From contig NZ_JAUEMJ010000004.1 of the NCBI RefSeq assembly GCF_030403505.1, forward strand, positions 62,001 to 126,000: DNA of 64,000 bases, written 5' to 3'. Below the pieces are notes generated by a model. The model worked only from the letters and a program-made list of their open reading frames with translations. It was not told where the DNA came from and searched no databases. Source of the DNA: Glycomyces tritici. GTDB taxonomy: Bacteria; Actinomycetota; Actinomycetes; Mycobacteriales; Micromonosporaceae. How positions within the stretch are numbered: the stretch's first letter is position 1; every line of letters begins with the position of its first letter. Positions 25,792 through 33,687 of this stretch are shown piece after piece. The translations under genes were made by a program, and so were the position numbers.

Positions 25792-26820
25792 CTAAGTGCG
25801 CCGCTTCTCGCCCGAGCGGGCCAGGAAGCGCTGCAGGAGGATGAAGGCCAGCAGGAGCACGCCCATGACGATCCGCGCCCACCACGAGGAGAGTCCGCCG
25901 TGGAAGGCGATGAGCGTGTTGAGCAGGCCCCAGACCATGACGCCCGCGACGGTGCCGAGCACGAACCCGGCGCCGCCGGTGAGCAGCGTCCCGCCGATGA
26001 CGACGGCGGCGATCGCGTCGAGTTCGGCGCCGATGTTGGCCAGCGGGTTGGCGCTCTTGGTCGCGAACGCGGCCAGCACCCCGGCGAGGGCGGCGCAGAA
26101 GCCGCTGATCGCGTACACGCCGATCTTGGTGCGCGCCACCGGAAGGCCCATGAGCAGCGCGGACTGCTCCGAGCCGCCCACGGCGTAGACGCCGCGCCCG
26201 AACCGGGTGTAGTGGAGGACCACGAAGGCGATGATGACGACCGCGAACGCGATGAACGACAGGTACGGAAGCCAGAAGCCGCCGTCGCGGACCTTCCCGC
26301 CGAACTCGACGTGGGTCATGCCCCACTGCCAGAAGTCGACCTCGCGCATGGACACGTCGGTGTCGGAGATCTGGAGCGTCAGGCCGCGGAACAGGAAGAG
26401 CCCCACGAGGGTCGCGATGAACGGCTGCACGTTGAAGTAGTGGATGACGGCCCCGATGAGCAGCCCCCACACCGTGCCGAAGGCCAGCACCAGCACCATC
26501 GCCAGCGGCGCCGAGACGCCCGCGTCGACGGTGAGCCAGGCGCACGCCATCGTCGAGAACGCCATCACCGAGCCCACGGAGAGGTCGATGCCGCCGGAGA
26601 GGATCACGAAGGTCATGCCGATCGCGATGACCAGCAGCGGCGCGTAGTCGATGAAGAGGCCGGCGAGGACCTGCGGGCTGTCGAAGTTCCGGAAGTTCGC
26701 GATGCCGCCGAGGTACATCACGACGAGCAGCACCACGGTGGCACCGATCGGGATGTACTTGGTGAGCCCGTCGAACAGGGTCGAGCGCGCGGGGCGCTCG
26801 GTCAGTGTCTCGGTGGTCAT
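25792..26820 (-). CDS. yjfF: Sugar ABC transporter permease (YjfF-like)
   Basis: This is a 342-residue membrane permease of the RbsC/AraH family with about ten helices. The family motif GGIDLSVGSVMAFS and the EAA-like loop GVYAVGGSEQSALLMGLPVARTK are present. It is the second permease of a four-gene cluster that matches E. coli ytfQRT-yjfF, a galactofuranose importer; arabinose or a similar pentose is possible here. The ATG overlaps the first permease stop by 4 nt. Confidence 0.87.
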   Translation of the reverse strand: MTTETLTERPARSTLFDGLTKYIPIGATVVLLVVMYLGGIANFRNFDSPQVLAGLFIDYAPLLVIAIGMTFVILSGGIDLSVGSVMAFSTMACAWLTVDAGVSAPLAMVLVLAFGTVWGLLIGAVIHYFNVQPFIATLVGLFLFRGLTLQISDTDVSMREVDFWQWGMTHVEFGGKVRDGGFWLPYLSFIAFAVVIIAFVVLHYTRFGRGVYAVGGSEQSALLMGLPVARTKIGVYAISGFCAALAGVLAAFATKSANPLANIGAELDAIAAVVIGGTLLTGGAGFVLGTVAGVMVWGLLNTLIAFHGGLSSWWARIVMGVLLLAFILLQRFLARSGEKRRT

Positions 26821-27866
26821 TTGGCCGGTACCTCCTCGGCGGGCGCGGGCGCGGAGACTTCCGGCTTCGGCTTGAACGGCTTCAGGATCCAGCCCCGGAA
26901 CTCGGGGCTCTGCAGCAGCGCGACGGCGAAGACCACGATGGCCTTCGCGGTGAACTGCCACTGGCTGGAGAGGCCGACGTTGATGATGGTGTCCTCGAGC
27001 GTGCCGATGATGACGACGCCGATGGTGGTGCCCAGCAGGTAGAACCGGCCGCCGAGCAGCGCGGTGCCGCCGATGACCACGGCGAGGATCGCGTCGAGCT
27101 CGATCCACAGGCCGCCGTTGTTGGCGTCGGCGCTGCCGAGGTTGGCCGCGCCGATGAGCCCGGCCAGGCCCGCGCACAGCCCGCACACCAGGTACACGAG
27201 GACGGTGATGCCCTTGGACCGGATGCCCGCGAGGCGGCTCGCCTCGGGGTTGCCGCCGACGGACTCGAGCAGCATGCCCAGGGCGGTCTTGCGGGTGAGC
27301 AGGGCGATCGCGGTGAACACGAGCGCGGCGATCCAGATGGGCAGCGGGATCGTGAGGATCTCGCCGCGGCCGAGCTGCGTGAACGGGCTCGAGTCCTCGA
27401 CCTTCGGGATCTGGCCGCCGGTGATGAGCTGCGCGATGCCGCGCCCGGCGATCATGAGGATGAGGGTGGCGACGATCGGCTGGATGCCGAAGTACGCCAC
27501 CATGGTCCCGTTCCACGCGCCGATCACGGCGGTGACGAGGAGCGCGACGGCCACGGCGGTGAAGATGAGGCCAGCGGCGGACTGGTCGGGGGCGTCGATG
27601 ATCATCTGGCAGGCGATGGCCGCGCCGATGGCGTAGACCGCGCCCACGGAGAGGTCGATGCCCTTGGTGGCGATGACGAGCGTCATGCCGAGCGCGATGA
27701 GCAGCAGCGGCGCGGAGCGGCGCAGGATGTTCACGAACGCGCCGCCGAGGCGGCCGTCGTTGACGCTCGGGACGATGAAGTCGATGCCGGTGGCGACGAT
27801 GTTGACGACGATGAGCGCCAGCAGGATCAGCACCGGCCACATGAGGCGCTTCGCGTAGGCGTTCAT
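26817..27866 (-). CDS. ytfT: Sugar ABC transporter permease (YtfT-like)
   Basis: This is a 349-residue RbsC/AraH-type permease. The motifs KGIDLSVGAVYAIG and ESVGGNPEASRLAGIRSKG are diagnostic. It is more hydrophobic at the N-terminus and carries a Pro-rich C-terminal tail. It is coupled at both ends by ATGA overlaps to the ATPase and to the second permease, so the two permeases probably form a heterodimer. Confidence 0.87.
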   Translation of the reverse strand: MNAYAKRLMWPVLILLALIVVNIVATGIDFIVPSVNDGRLGGAFVNILRRSAPLLLIALGMTLVIATKGIDLSVGAVYAIGAAIACQMIIDAPDQSAAGLIFTAVAVALLVTAVIGAWNGTMVAYFGIQPIVATLILMIAGRGIAQLITGGQIPKVEDSSPFTQLGRGEILTIPLPIWIAALVFTAIALLTRKTALGMLLESVGGNPEASRLAGIRSKGITVLVYLVCGLCAGLAGLIGAANLGSADANNGGLWIELDAILAVVIGGTALLGGRFYLLGTTIGVVIIGTLEDTIINVGLSSQWQFTAKAIVVFAVALLQSPEFRGWILKPFKPKPEVSAPAPAEEVPAK

Positions 27867-29395
27867 CGGTCCCCGCCCTTCGCCACGATGGTGTCGACGA
27901 TCTTCTCGGTGGTCATGTCGGCCTCGGATTCGAGCACGGCGATGAGTTCGCGGTCGCGCAGGACCGCGATCCGGTCGGAGAGGCGCGTGACCTCGTCGAG
28001 CTCGGCGGAGACGAACAGCACCGCCATCCCGTCCGCGGAGAGCTCGGCGACGAGCTTCTGGATGTCGGCCTTGGCGCCGACGTCGATGCCGCGCGTGGGC
28101 TCGTCGAGGATGAGGAGCTTGGGCTCGATGAGCATCCAGCGGGCCAGGAGCACCTTCTGCTGGTTGCCGCCCGAGAGGTTCTTCACGGGCATGTCCGGGT
28201 TCGCCGGGCGGATGTCGAGCTTCTCGATGAACTCGGCGACGAGCTTGTCGCGGCGGGCCACCGGGATGGACCGGGCCCAGCCGCGGGCGGCCTGCATCGC
28301 CAGGATCATGTTCTCGGCCACCGTGAGGTCGCCGACGAGCCCTTCGGTCTTGCGGTTCTCAGGGCAGAACGCGATGCCGCGCGCGGCGGCGGTGCGCGGG
28401 TTGTGCCCGCCCATGCGGGAGGCGGTGCTCTCGCCGTCGAAGTGCAGCGACCCGGAGTCGGCGCGGTCGGCGCCGGCGATGAGCCGGATGGTCTCGGTGC
28501 GCCCGGAGCCGAGCAGCCCGGCCAGGCCCACGACCTCCCCGCGGCGCACGGTGAGGTCGTACGGGGCGATGGAGCCCTTGCGGCCCAGGCCGGTCGCGGT
28601 GACCAGCGGCTCCTCGTCGGCGACGTGGTGCGCGGCGGCGGCCCGCTCGATCTGCTCGAGCGTGGCGGCCTCGCGGCCGAGCATGTGCCCGATGAGGTCG
28701 TTCTCCGGCAGGTCCGCGGTCGCCCATTCGCCGACGAGCTTCCCGTTGCGCAGCACCGTCATCCGGTCGGAGATGTCGTAGACCTGCTCGAGGAAGTGGG
28801 AGATGAACACCATCGCGGTGCCCTTGGCGGCGAGGCGGCGCATGACGCCGAGGAGGACGGCCACCTCGTCGCGGTCGAGCGAGGAGGTCGGCTCGTCGAG
28901 GATGAGGACCTTCGACTCGATGTCGACGGCCCGGGCGATCGCGACGAGCTGCTGCATGGCGATCGAGTAGGAGGACAGGGGCGCGGCGACGTTGAGGTCG
29001 ATCCCGATGTCGTCCAGGAGCGCCTTCGCCTTGCGGCGCATGGCGCGGAAGTTGATGAACGGGCCGACGCGCGGTTCGCGCCCGGCGAAGAGGTTCTCGG
29101 CCACCGACAGGTTGTCGGTGAGGTTGACCTCCTGGTAGACCGTGGAGATGCCGGCGGCCTGGGCCGCGCCCGGGCTGTGGAACCGGACCGGCTTCCCGTC
29201 GAGCAGGATGTCGCCGGCATCCGGGTTGTGGACGCCCGTGAGCACCTTGATCAGTGTGGACTTCCCGGCACCGTTCTCCCCCATGACGGCGTGGATCTCT
29301 CCTGGCCTGAGGGTGAAGTCCACGCCGTCGAGGGCGCGGACACCGGTGAAGTCCTTTCTGATCCCGGTCATCTGGACGATCGGGTCGTCAGACAT
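27863..29395 (-). CDS. ytfR: Sugar ABC transporter ATPase, two domains (YtfR-like)
   Basis: This is a 510-residue ATPase with two nucleotide-binding domains. Domain 1 has Walker A GENGAGKST, Walker B VLILDEPTSS and a degenerate signature LSSYSIAMQQ in place of LSGGQ, as is usual for YtfR. Domain 2 has GLLGSGRTE in place of Walker A, LSGGNQQK as signature and LLILDEPTRGID. This asymmetric pattern is normal for CUT2 sugar importers. It lies 108 bp behind the binding-protein gene, with a hairpin between. Confidence 0.92.
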   Translation of the reverse strand: MSDDPIVQMTGIRKDFTGVRALDGVDFTLRPGEIHAVMGENGAGKSTLIKVLTGVHNPDAGDILLDGKPVRFHSPGAAQAAGISTVYQEVNLTDNLSVAENLFAGREPRVGPFINFRAMRRKAKALLDDIGIDLNVAAPLSSYSIAMQQLVAIARAVDIESKVLILDEPTSSLDRDEVAVLLGVMRRLAAKGTAMVFISHFLEQVYDISDRMTVLRNGKLVGEWATADLPENDLIGHMLGREAATLEQIERAAAAHHVADEEPLVTATGLGRKGSIAPYDLTVRRGEVVGLAGLLGSGRTETIRLIAGADRADSGSLHFDGESTASRMGGHNPRTAAARGIAFCPENRKTEGLVGDLTVAENMILAMQAARGWARSIPVARRDKLVAEFIEKLDIRPANPDMPVKNLSGGNQQKVLLARWMLIEPKLLILDEPTRGIDVGAKADIQKLVAELSADGMAVLFVSAELDEVTRLSDRIAVLRDRELIAVLESEADMTTEKIVDTIVAKGGDR

Positions 29396-29458
29396 GGGAT
29401 GAGACCTTCGCTTTGGATTGGAGCACTCTGGGGTCGGTGCGCTGCGGGATCGGCATTG

Positions 29459-29487
29459 TCCGGGCGGGCCTCGCGGGCCCGCCCGGA
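29459..29487 (-). terminator. Intra-operon hairpin between ytfQ and ytfR
   Basis: A perfect 12-bp stem TCCGGGCGGGCC/GGCCCGCCCGGA with a 5-nt loop but no T-tract follows the binding-protein gene. Such hairpins usually stabilise the upstream message or attenuate, giving more binding protein than transporter. Confidence 0.6.
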
Positions 29488-29503
29488 CGGAGGGGGAGTG
29501 CCG

Positions 29504-30493
29504 TTAGAACTGGCGGTTCGGGAGCTCGGCCTCGAACTGGGTGGCGTCGAAGACGCCCTCCTCGACCGGGGTGAACTTCTCGACCTCGTCGCCGGCGACG
29601 ACCGACTCGAGGACCTCCATCAGCTGCGGGCCGAAGGCGGGGTTGCACTCGACGATGTAGTTGAGCTTGCCGTCGACGCCCGCCTGGAAGCCGGCGGTCG
29701 AACCGTCGACGATGATGATCTGGATGTCGGTGCCGGGGACCTTGCCGGCCTCTTCGATGGCCTGGATCGCGCCGAGGCCCATCTCGTCGTTGTGGGCGTA
29801 CAGCAGGTCGATGCCGTCGAGGCCGTGGGTGGTGATGAAGGTTTCCATGACCGCCTTGCCCTCTTCGGCGGTGAAGTTGCCCGACTGGGAGTCGACGATC
29901 TCGTAGTTCAGGCCTTCGGCGTCGAGGACCTCGAAGAACCCGGCCTTGCGGTCGTTCGCGGGAGCGGAGCCGGTGGTGCCCTGGAGCTCCAGGATCTTGG
30001 TGCCGTCGGCGTCGTCCGCGAAGGTCTCGGCCGCCCATGCGCCGGCCTTGCGGCCCTCTTCGGCGAAGTCGGAGCCGAGGCGCGTCACGTACAGGTCCTC
30101 GTCGGCGGCTTCGACACCGCGGTCGGCCAGGACGACGGGGATGCCCGCGTCCTCGGCCTCCTGGAGGACGTCGGTCCACCCGGTCTCGACCACCGGTGCC
30201 AGGACGATGACGTCAACCTGCTGGTTGATGAAGCCGCGGACGGCCTCGATCTGCTTCTCCTGGTCCTGCTGGGCGTCGTTGAACTTCAGCTCGTGGCCCG
30301 CGGCCTCGGCCGCGTCCTGGATGGACTTCGAGTTGGCGGTGCGCCAAGCGGATTCGGCGCCGACCTGGGCGAAGCCGATGACGAGGCTGCCGTCGTCGCC
30401 GCCGCCTTCAGAGCCGCCGTCGTCGCTGCCGCAAGCGGCCATGGTCAGGAGGAGTGCACCGGCGCCGATGCCGGCGAGAGCTTTTTTGAACAC
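29504..30493 (-). CDS. ytfQ: Sugar-binding lipoprotein (YtfQ-like)
   Basis: This is a 329-residue extracellular binding protein of the periplasmic-binding-protein type 1 (RbsB/YtfQ) family. The lipobox LLTMAAC is followed by an Asp/Gly/Ser-rich linker, then GFAQVGAESAWRTANSKS, a YtfQ-type N-terminus. The GTG start at 30493 has GAAAGGCGA upstream; the in-frame ATG further upstream would place extra basic residues before the signal. It heads the four-gene importer. Its upstream region has a promoter and two operator-like repeats. Confidence 0.9.
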   Translation of the reverse strand: MFKKALAGIGAGALLLTMAACGSDDGGSEGGGDDGSLVIGFAQVGAESAWRTANSKSIQDAAEAAGHELKFNDAQQDQEKQIEAVRGFINQQVDVIVLAPVVETGWTDVLQEAEDAGIPVVLADRGVEAADEDLYVTRLGSDFAEEGRKAGAWAAETFADDADGTKILELQGTTGSAPANDRKAGFFEVLDAEGLNYEIVDSQSGNFTAEEGKAVMETFITTHGLDGIDLLYAHNDEMGLGAIQAIEEAGKVPGTDIQIIIVDGSTAGFQAGVDGKLNYIVECNPAFGPQLMEVLESVVAGDEVEKFTPVEEGVFDATQFEAELPNRQF

Positions 30494-30552
30494 GTGGGGG
30501 TCGCCTTTCAAGCGTGTTGAATATGAGGGTTTTCGATATTTGCGTGAACGCA

Positions 30553-30594
30553 TGTTACCGCTCATATCCTGACCCGTGTTATCGCTCTCGTCAA
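30553..30594 (-). promoter_or_regulatory. Promoter and two operator half-repeats of the sugar importer
   Basis: On the minus strand TTGACG (30589-30594) and CAGGAT (30566-30571) are 17 bp apart and fit a sigma-70 promoter. Two direct copies, GAGCGATAACA (30577-30587) and GAGCGGTAACA (30553-30563), are 24 bp apart. One lies between the -35 and -10 boxes and one lies near the start site. They look like LacI-family half-sites (TGTTANCGCTC). Confidence 0.5.
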
Positions 30595-30625
30595 GCTGGA
30601 ACCCCTGCGCAGAGCAGTAACGATT

Positions 30626-31300
30626 TCACAACACGCCGGAAAGAAACCTGCTCATTTCCCCCTCGATCAACCCGGCAAGCGGTAACTCGCCGCTTCCCGC
30701 GCCGGGCTTCCAGAGCACGTCGCCGCCCGGGCTGGCACCTTCGGCGCCGCTTGCGAGCCGTCGATTCGCACAGCGGGCCAGGACGAACAGCAGGTCGGAC
30801 AGGCGGTTGAGGTAGGTGACCGGCACCGGGTGCGTCGTGTCCGGCTCGGCGTCGAGCAGCGCCCACACCGACCGCTCGGCCCGCCGCACCACCGTGCACG
30901 CCTGGTGCAGCAGCGCCGCGCCCGGCGTCCCGCCGCGCAGGATGAACGACCGGAGCGCCTCCAGATCGGCGTTGCACTCGTCGATCCAGCCCTCCAGGCG
31001 CGTCACGTACGAGTCGTCGATGCGCAGCGGCGGGTACTTCGGGTCGGGCGACACCGGCGTCGCGAGGTCGGCGCCCACATCGAACATGTCGTTCTGGACC
31101 GCGAGCAGGATCTCCCGCTCCCGCTCCCCGATCTCGCCCTGGTGCAGGGCGAGCGCCGCGCCGATCACCGCGTTCGCCTCGTCCACGTCCCCGTAGGCCG
31201 CGAGCCGGACATGCGTCTTCGGGACGCGGGAGAAGTCGGCGAGACCGGTCGTGCCGTCGTCGCCGGTCTTCGTATAAATCCTGGTGAGATTGACCGCCAT
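30626..31300 (-). CDS. pduO: Cob(I)yrinic acid a,c-diamide adenosyltransferase, PduO type
   Basis: This is a 224-residue enzyme that transfers the adenosyl group of ATP to cob(I)alamin to form coenzyme B12. The ATP-binding motif TKTGDDGTTGLADFSRV and the C-terminal YLNRLSDLLFVLARCAN block are diagnostic. About 30 extra C-terminal residues follow the last family helix. It is divergent from the acyl-CoA dehydrogenase-like gene, with only 24 bp between starts, so no room remains for a cobalamin riboswitch. Confidence 0.93.
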   Translation of the reverse strand: MAVNLTRIYTKTGDDGTTGLADFSRVPKTHVRLAAYGDVDEANAVIGAALALHQGEIGEREREILLAVQNDMFDVGADLATPVSPDPKYPPLRIDDSYVTRLEGWIDECNADLEALRSFILRGGTPGAALLHQACTVVRRAERSVWALLDAEPDTTHPVPVTYLNRLSDLLFVLARCANRRLASGAEGASPGGDVLWKPGAGSGELPLAGLIEGEMSRFLSGVL

Positions 31301-31324
31301 GCACCGACCATATAGCCTCGCCCC

Positions 31325-32176
31325 ATGGCAAAAGTCACGGTAATCGGTTCGGGACTCATGGGTTCCGGGATCGCGCAGGTCACGAGCCTGGGCGGCCTGG
31401 ACGTCACACTGATCGACACTGACGCGGGCGCACTCGACCGCGCGCAGGCGGCGATCCGCGGTTCACTCGACCGCTTCGTAGCGAAGGAGAAGGTCACCGC
31501 AGCGGACGCCGAGGCGGCCGTCGACCGGATCTCCGTCGCCACCGACCTCGAGGCCGCCGCGGGCTCCCAGATCTGCGTAGAGGCCGTCTTCGAGCGCCTC
31601 GCGGTCAAGCAGGAGGTGTTCCGCAAGCTCTCGGCGATCTGCTCGCCCGAGACCGTCTTCGCGACGAACACCTCGGCCATCCCGATCACGGAGATCGCCG
31701 CCGCCGCAACGCATCCCGAACGGGTCGTCGGCACCCACTTCTTCTCACCGGTCCCCATGATGCAGCTGTGCGAGCTCGTGCGCGGCATCCACACCACCGA
31801 CGAGACGCTCGCGGCGGCCCGCAAGTTCGCCGAGACCGCCGGGAAGACCTGCGTCGTCGTCAACCGGGACGTCGCCGGGTTCGCGACCACGCGCCTCATC
31901 TGCGCCCTCGTCAACGAGGCGGCCCGGCTCGTCGAAGACGGCGTGATCTCCGCCGAGGACCTCGACACGGCCTGCCGGCTCGGCTTCGGGCACCCGATGG
32001 GCCCGCTCGCCACCGCCGACCTCACCGGCATCGACGTGATCACGCACGCGACCGAGAACATCTACGAGGACACCGCCGACCCGCAGTTCTTCCCGCCCGC
32101 GCTCCTGCGCCGCCTCGTCGCCGCCGGCGAGATCGGCCGCAAGAGCGGCAAGGGCTTCTTCGACTACCCCTCGTAA
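31325..32176 (+). CDS. 3-hydroxybutyryl-CoA dehydrogenase
   Basis: This is a 283-residue NAD-dependent L-3-hydroxyacyl-CoA dehydrogenase. The N-terminal dinucleotide motif is VIGSGLMGSGIAQ, NTSAIPITEIA follows, the catalytic His is in VGTHFFSPVPMM with the Glu in ELVRG, and the C-terminal helical domain holds CRLGFGHPMGPL. It acts in beta-oxidation or butyryl-CoA metabolism. It is the only gene on its strand here and is followed by a pair of DnaA boxes and then a terminator. Confidence 0.94.
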   Translation: MAKVTVIGSGLMGSGIAQVTSLGGLDVTLIDTDAGALDRAQAAIRGSLDRFVAKEKVTAADAEAAVDRISVATDLEAAAGSQICVEAVFERLAVKQEVFRKLSAICSPETVFATNTSAIPITEIAAAATHPERVVGTHFFSPVPMMQLCELVRGIHTTDETLAAARKFAETAGKTCVVVNRDVAGFATTRLICALVNEAARLVEDGVISAEDLDTACRLGFGHPMGPLATADLTGIDVITHATENIYEDTADPQFFPPALLRRLVAAGEIGRKSGKGFFDYPS

Positions 32177-32185
32177 CGAAGCGAG

Positions 32186-32207
32186 TTGTCCACAGGCCTG
32201 TGGACAA
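32186..32207. promoter_or_regulatory. Perfect inverted pair of DnaA boxes
   Basis: TTGTCCACA and its exact complement TGTGGACAA flank the 4-bp centre GGCC, giving a perfect 22-bp palindrome. TTGTCCACA is the preferred DnaA box of Streptomyces and related high-GC actinobacteria. It starts 10 bp after the dehydrogenase stop and is separate from the terminator that follows at 32212-32243. Nothing else in the surrounding sequence suggests an origin. Confidence 0.6.
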
Positions 32208-32211
32208 ACGA

Positions 32212-32243
32212 GAACGGCGCTGACCAGGGGGGCAGCGCCGTTC
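32212..32243. terminator. Terminator between dehydrogenase and hadB
   Basis: A perfect 11-bp stem GAACGGCGCTG/CAGCGCCGTTC with a 10-nt loop lies between convergent genes. Confidence 0.85.
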
Positions 32244-32255
32244 GCTACCGCTTCG

Positions 32256-32675
32256 CTACTTCGCGGCGAGGGTCGCGCGCGCCGGGGCGAGCACCTTCTC
32301 ACCGGCGCTCGTCACGGTCATCGCCAGCTCGACCGAGGTCTCGTCGAGCTTGCGGACCTTGCCTTCCACGACCACTTCGGCACCGCCGTCGGCGGGCACC
32401 ACCACGGGCTTCGCGAAACGCGCGGAGAAGTCCGTGAGTGTCGCGTCGATCCCGGCGCCGGCGGCCCATTCGCGCACCGCGCGCGAGACCAGGCCCATCG
32501 TGTACATGCCGTGGGCGATCACATCGGGGAGCCCGGCGGCCTTCGCCGCGGCCTCGTCCTGGTGGATCGGGTTCTGGTCCCCGGAGGCGTCCGCATAGGC
32601 GACGAGGTCGGCCCGCGTCACGGGGAACGCCGTGGTGAACACGGTCTCGCCGACGGCCAGTCCGCTCAGACTCAT
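32256..32675 (-). CDS. hadB: MaoC-like (3R)-hydroxyacyl dehydratase, HadB-like
   Basis: This is a 139-residue hot-dog-fold dehydratase with the catalytic hydratase-2 motif GDQNPIHQDEAAA (Asp and His). It is expected to form the active heterodimer with HadA in fatty-acid elongation (FAS-II-like). The ATG overlaps the hadA stop (ATGA). The order rpmG-hadA-hadB behind tRNA-Thr and tRNA-Met is the same as in M. tuberculosis Rv0634B-Rv0636. Confidence 0.88.
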   Translation of the reverse strand: MSLSGLAVGETVFTTAFPVTRADLVAYADASGDQNPIHQDEAAAKAAGLPDVIAHGMYTMGLVSRAVREWAAGAGIDATLTDFSARFAKPVVVPADGGAEVVVEGKVRKLDETSVELAMTVTSAGEKVLAPARATLAAK

Positions 32676-33070
32676 GCGGGGTCTCCAGCCACGAACAGGG
32701 TCGTCCACACCTCGGCGGCCAGCACATCGCCGTCCATGACGTCCGTGCGCAGCGCGAGCAGGTCGTTCCCGGCGACGGACTTGATCGACTCGATGGTCGA
32801 AGCGCACGACACGGCCGCGCCCGCCCGCAGTTCACGGTGGTACGCGAAACGCTGCTCTCGGTGCAGGACGCGGCTCCAGTCGAGCCCGAAGTCGGGGTCG
32901 TCAATGAGCCGCTCCGCCGCGGGCAGCGTGAGCGATATCAAGAATGTGGGCGGAACCGTCCCGTCGTCGTCAAGGCCGAGGGCCTGGGCGAAACGGGTCA
33001 CCGAATCCGGGGTGATGACCACCGGTTCGGTGGGCGGCAAGGACCGGCCTGCGTACGAAGTGTTGAGCAT
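32672..33070 (-). CDS. hadA: FAS1-like dehydratase domain protein, HadA-like
   Basis: This is a 132-residue hot-dog protein, the non-catalytic partner that binds the acyl chain. Conserved segments include VPPTFLISLTLPAAERLI and VLHREQRFAYHRELRAG. It lacks the catalytic Asp/His motif, as HadA does. It follows rpmG after 18 bp and overlaps hadB by 4 nt, so the three form one transcript with the ribosomal protein gene. Confidence 0.87.
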   Translation of the reverse strand: MLNTSYAGRSLPPTEPVVITPDSVTRFAQALGLDDDGTVPPTFLISLTLPAAERLIDDPDFGLDWSRVLHREQRFAYHRELRAGAAVSCASTIESIKSVAGNDLLALRTDVMDGDVLAAEVWTTLFVAGDPA

Positions 33071-33088
33071 GTACCGGAGCGGGGAAGA

Positions 33089-33256
33089 CTAGCGGGTCTC
33101 TTTGTGGACCTGCGAGGTCTTGCAGCGCGGGCAGTACTTCTTGAGCTCGAGCCGGTCGGGGTGGTTCCGCCGGTTCTTCTTCGTGACGTAGTTGCGCTCC
33201 TTGCACTCCACGCACGCCATGGTGATCTTGGGGCGGACGTCAGTAGCCTTGGCCAC
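33089..33256 (-). CDS. rpmG: 50S ribosomal protein L33
   Basis: This is a 55-residue ribosomal protein that starts with GTG after a good ribosome binding site (GGAAGG, 8 nt away). Two CxxC pairs, [10 protein letters not shown] and [10 protein letters not shown], form the zinc-ribbon version of L33. The sequence [19 protein letters not shown] is typical. It is followed by hadA and hadB and preceded by tRNA-Met on the same strand. Confidence 0.95.
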   Translation of the reverse strand: MAKATDVRPKITMACVECKERNYVTKKNRRNHPDRLELKKYCPRCKTSQVHKETR

Positions 33257-33313
33257 GATGAGTGCCTTCCTCTAACTCGACCCGCCGGGCGGCGGACCGT
33301 TCTTGAACAAAAC

Positions 33314-33350
33314 AAAGCGTCGACCAGCATATCTCGGTGGTCGACGCTTT
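33314..33350 (-). terminator. Terminator between tRNA-Met and rpmG
   Basis: A 13-bp perfect stem AAAGCGTCGACCA/TGGTCGACGCTTT has an 11-nt loop, followed on the minus strand by TGTTTTGTTC. It ends the tRNA transcript before rpmG. Confidence 0.85.
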
Positions 33351-33357
33351 ACAAAAG

Positions 33358-33429
33358 TAGCGATGGGCAGGATCGAACTGCCGACACAACGATTATGAGT
33401 CGTTTGCTCTACCACTGAGCTACACCGCC
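33358..33429 (-). tRNA. tRNA-Met (CAT)
   Basis: The cloverleaf folds by eye. The acceptor arm is GGCGGTG with CATCGCT (two G-U pairs, including 1-72), the D arm is GCTCAGTGGTAGAGC, the anticodon loop CTCATAA gives CAT, and the T arm is GGCAGTTCGATCCTGCC. CCA is not encoded. The G1-U72 start pair and lack of three G-C pairs in the anticodon stem argue for the elongator tRNA. Confidence 0.93.
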
Positions 33430-33504
33430 GTGCGCTCACTGCCACCAGATGGCTCTGTGTGAGCAGTACGGCACTTCGCTGAAAACTGGCTTGAAGTGCT
33501 TCCG

Positions 33505-33577
33505 AGCCCCCATGCGGAATCGAACCGCAGACCTTCTCCTTACCATGGAGACGCTCTACCGACTGAGCTATAGGGGC
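33505..33577 (-). tRNA. tRNA-Thr (GGT)
   Basis: The acceptor GCCCCTA pairs with TGGGGGC, the D arm is GCTCAGTCGGTAGAGC, the anticodon loop ATGGTAA gives GGT, and the T arm is TGCGGTTCGATTCCGCA. CCA is not encoded. It is the first gene of the tRNA-Thr, tRNA-Met, rpmG, hadAB series. Confidence 0.94.
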
Positions 33578-33687
33578 GATCGCGAGGCTTCCCTCGCGGC
33601 CTTGACAAGAGTACATGACGGGCCGCCCAGAACGAACGCGGGGCCCGCCTTGCGGTGCGGGCCACAGTAGTGCGGCCGGGGCCCCTC

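Noticed and set aside
31301..31324. Cobalamin riboswitch before the adenosyltransferase
   Set aside because: Only 24 bp separate the two divergent start codons, so there is no space.
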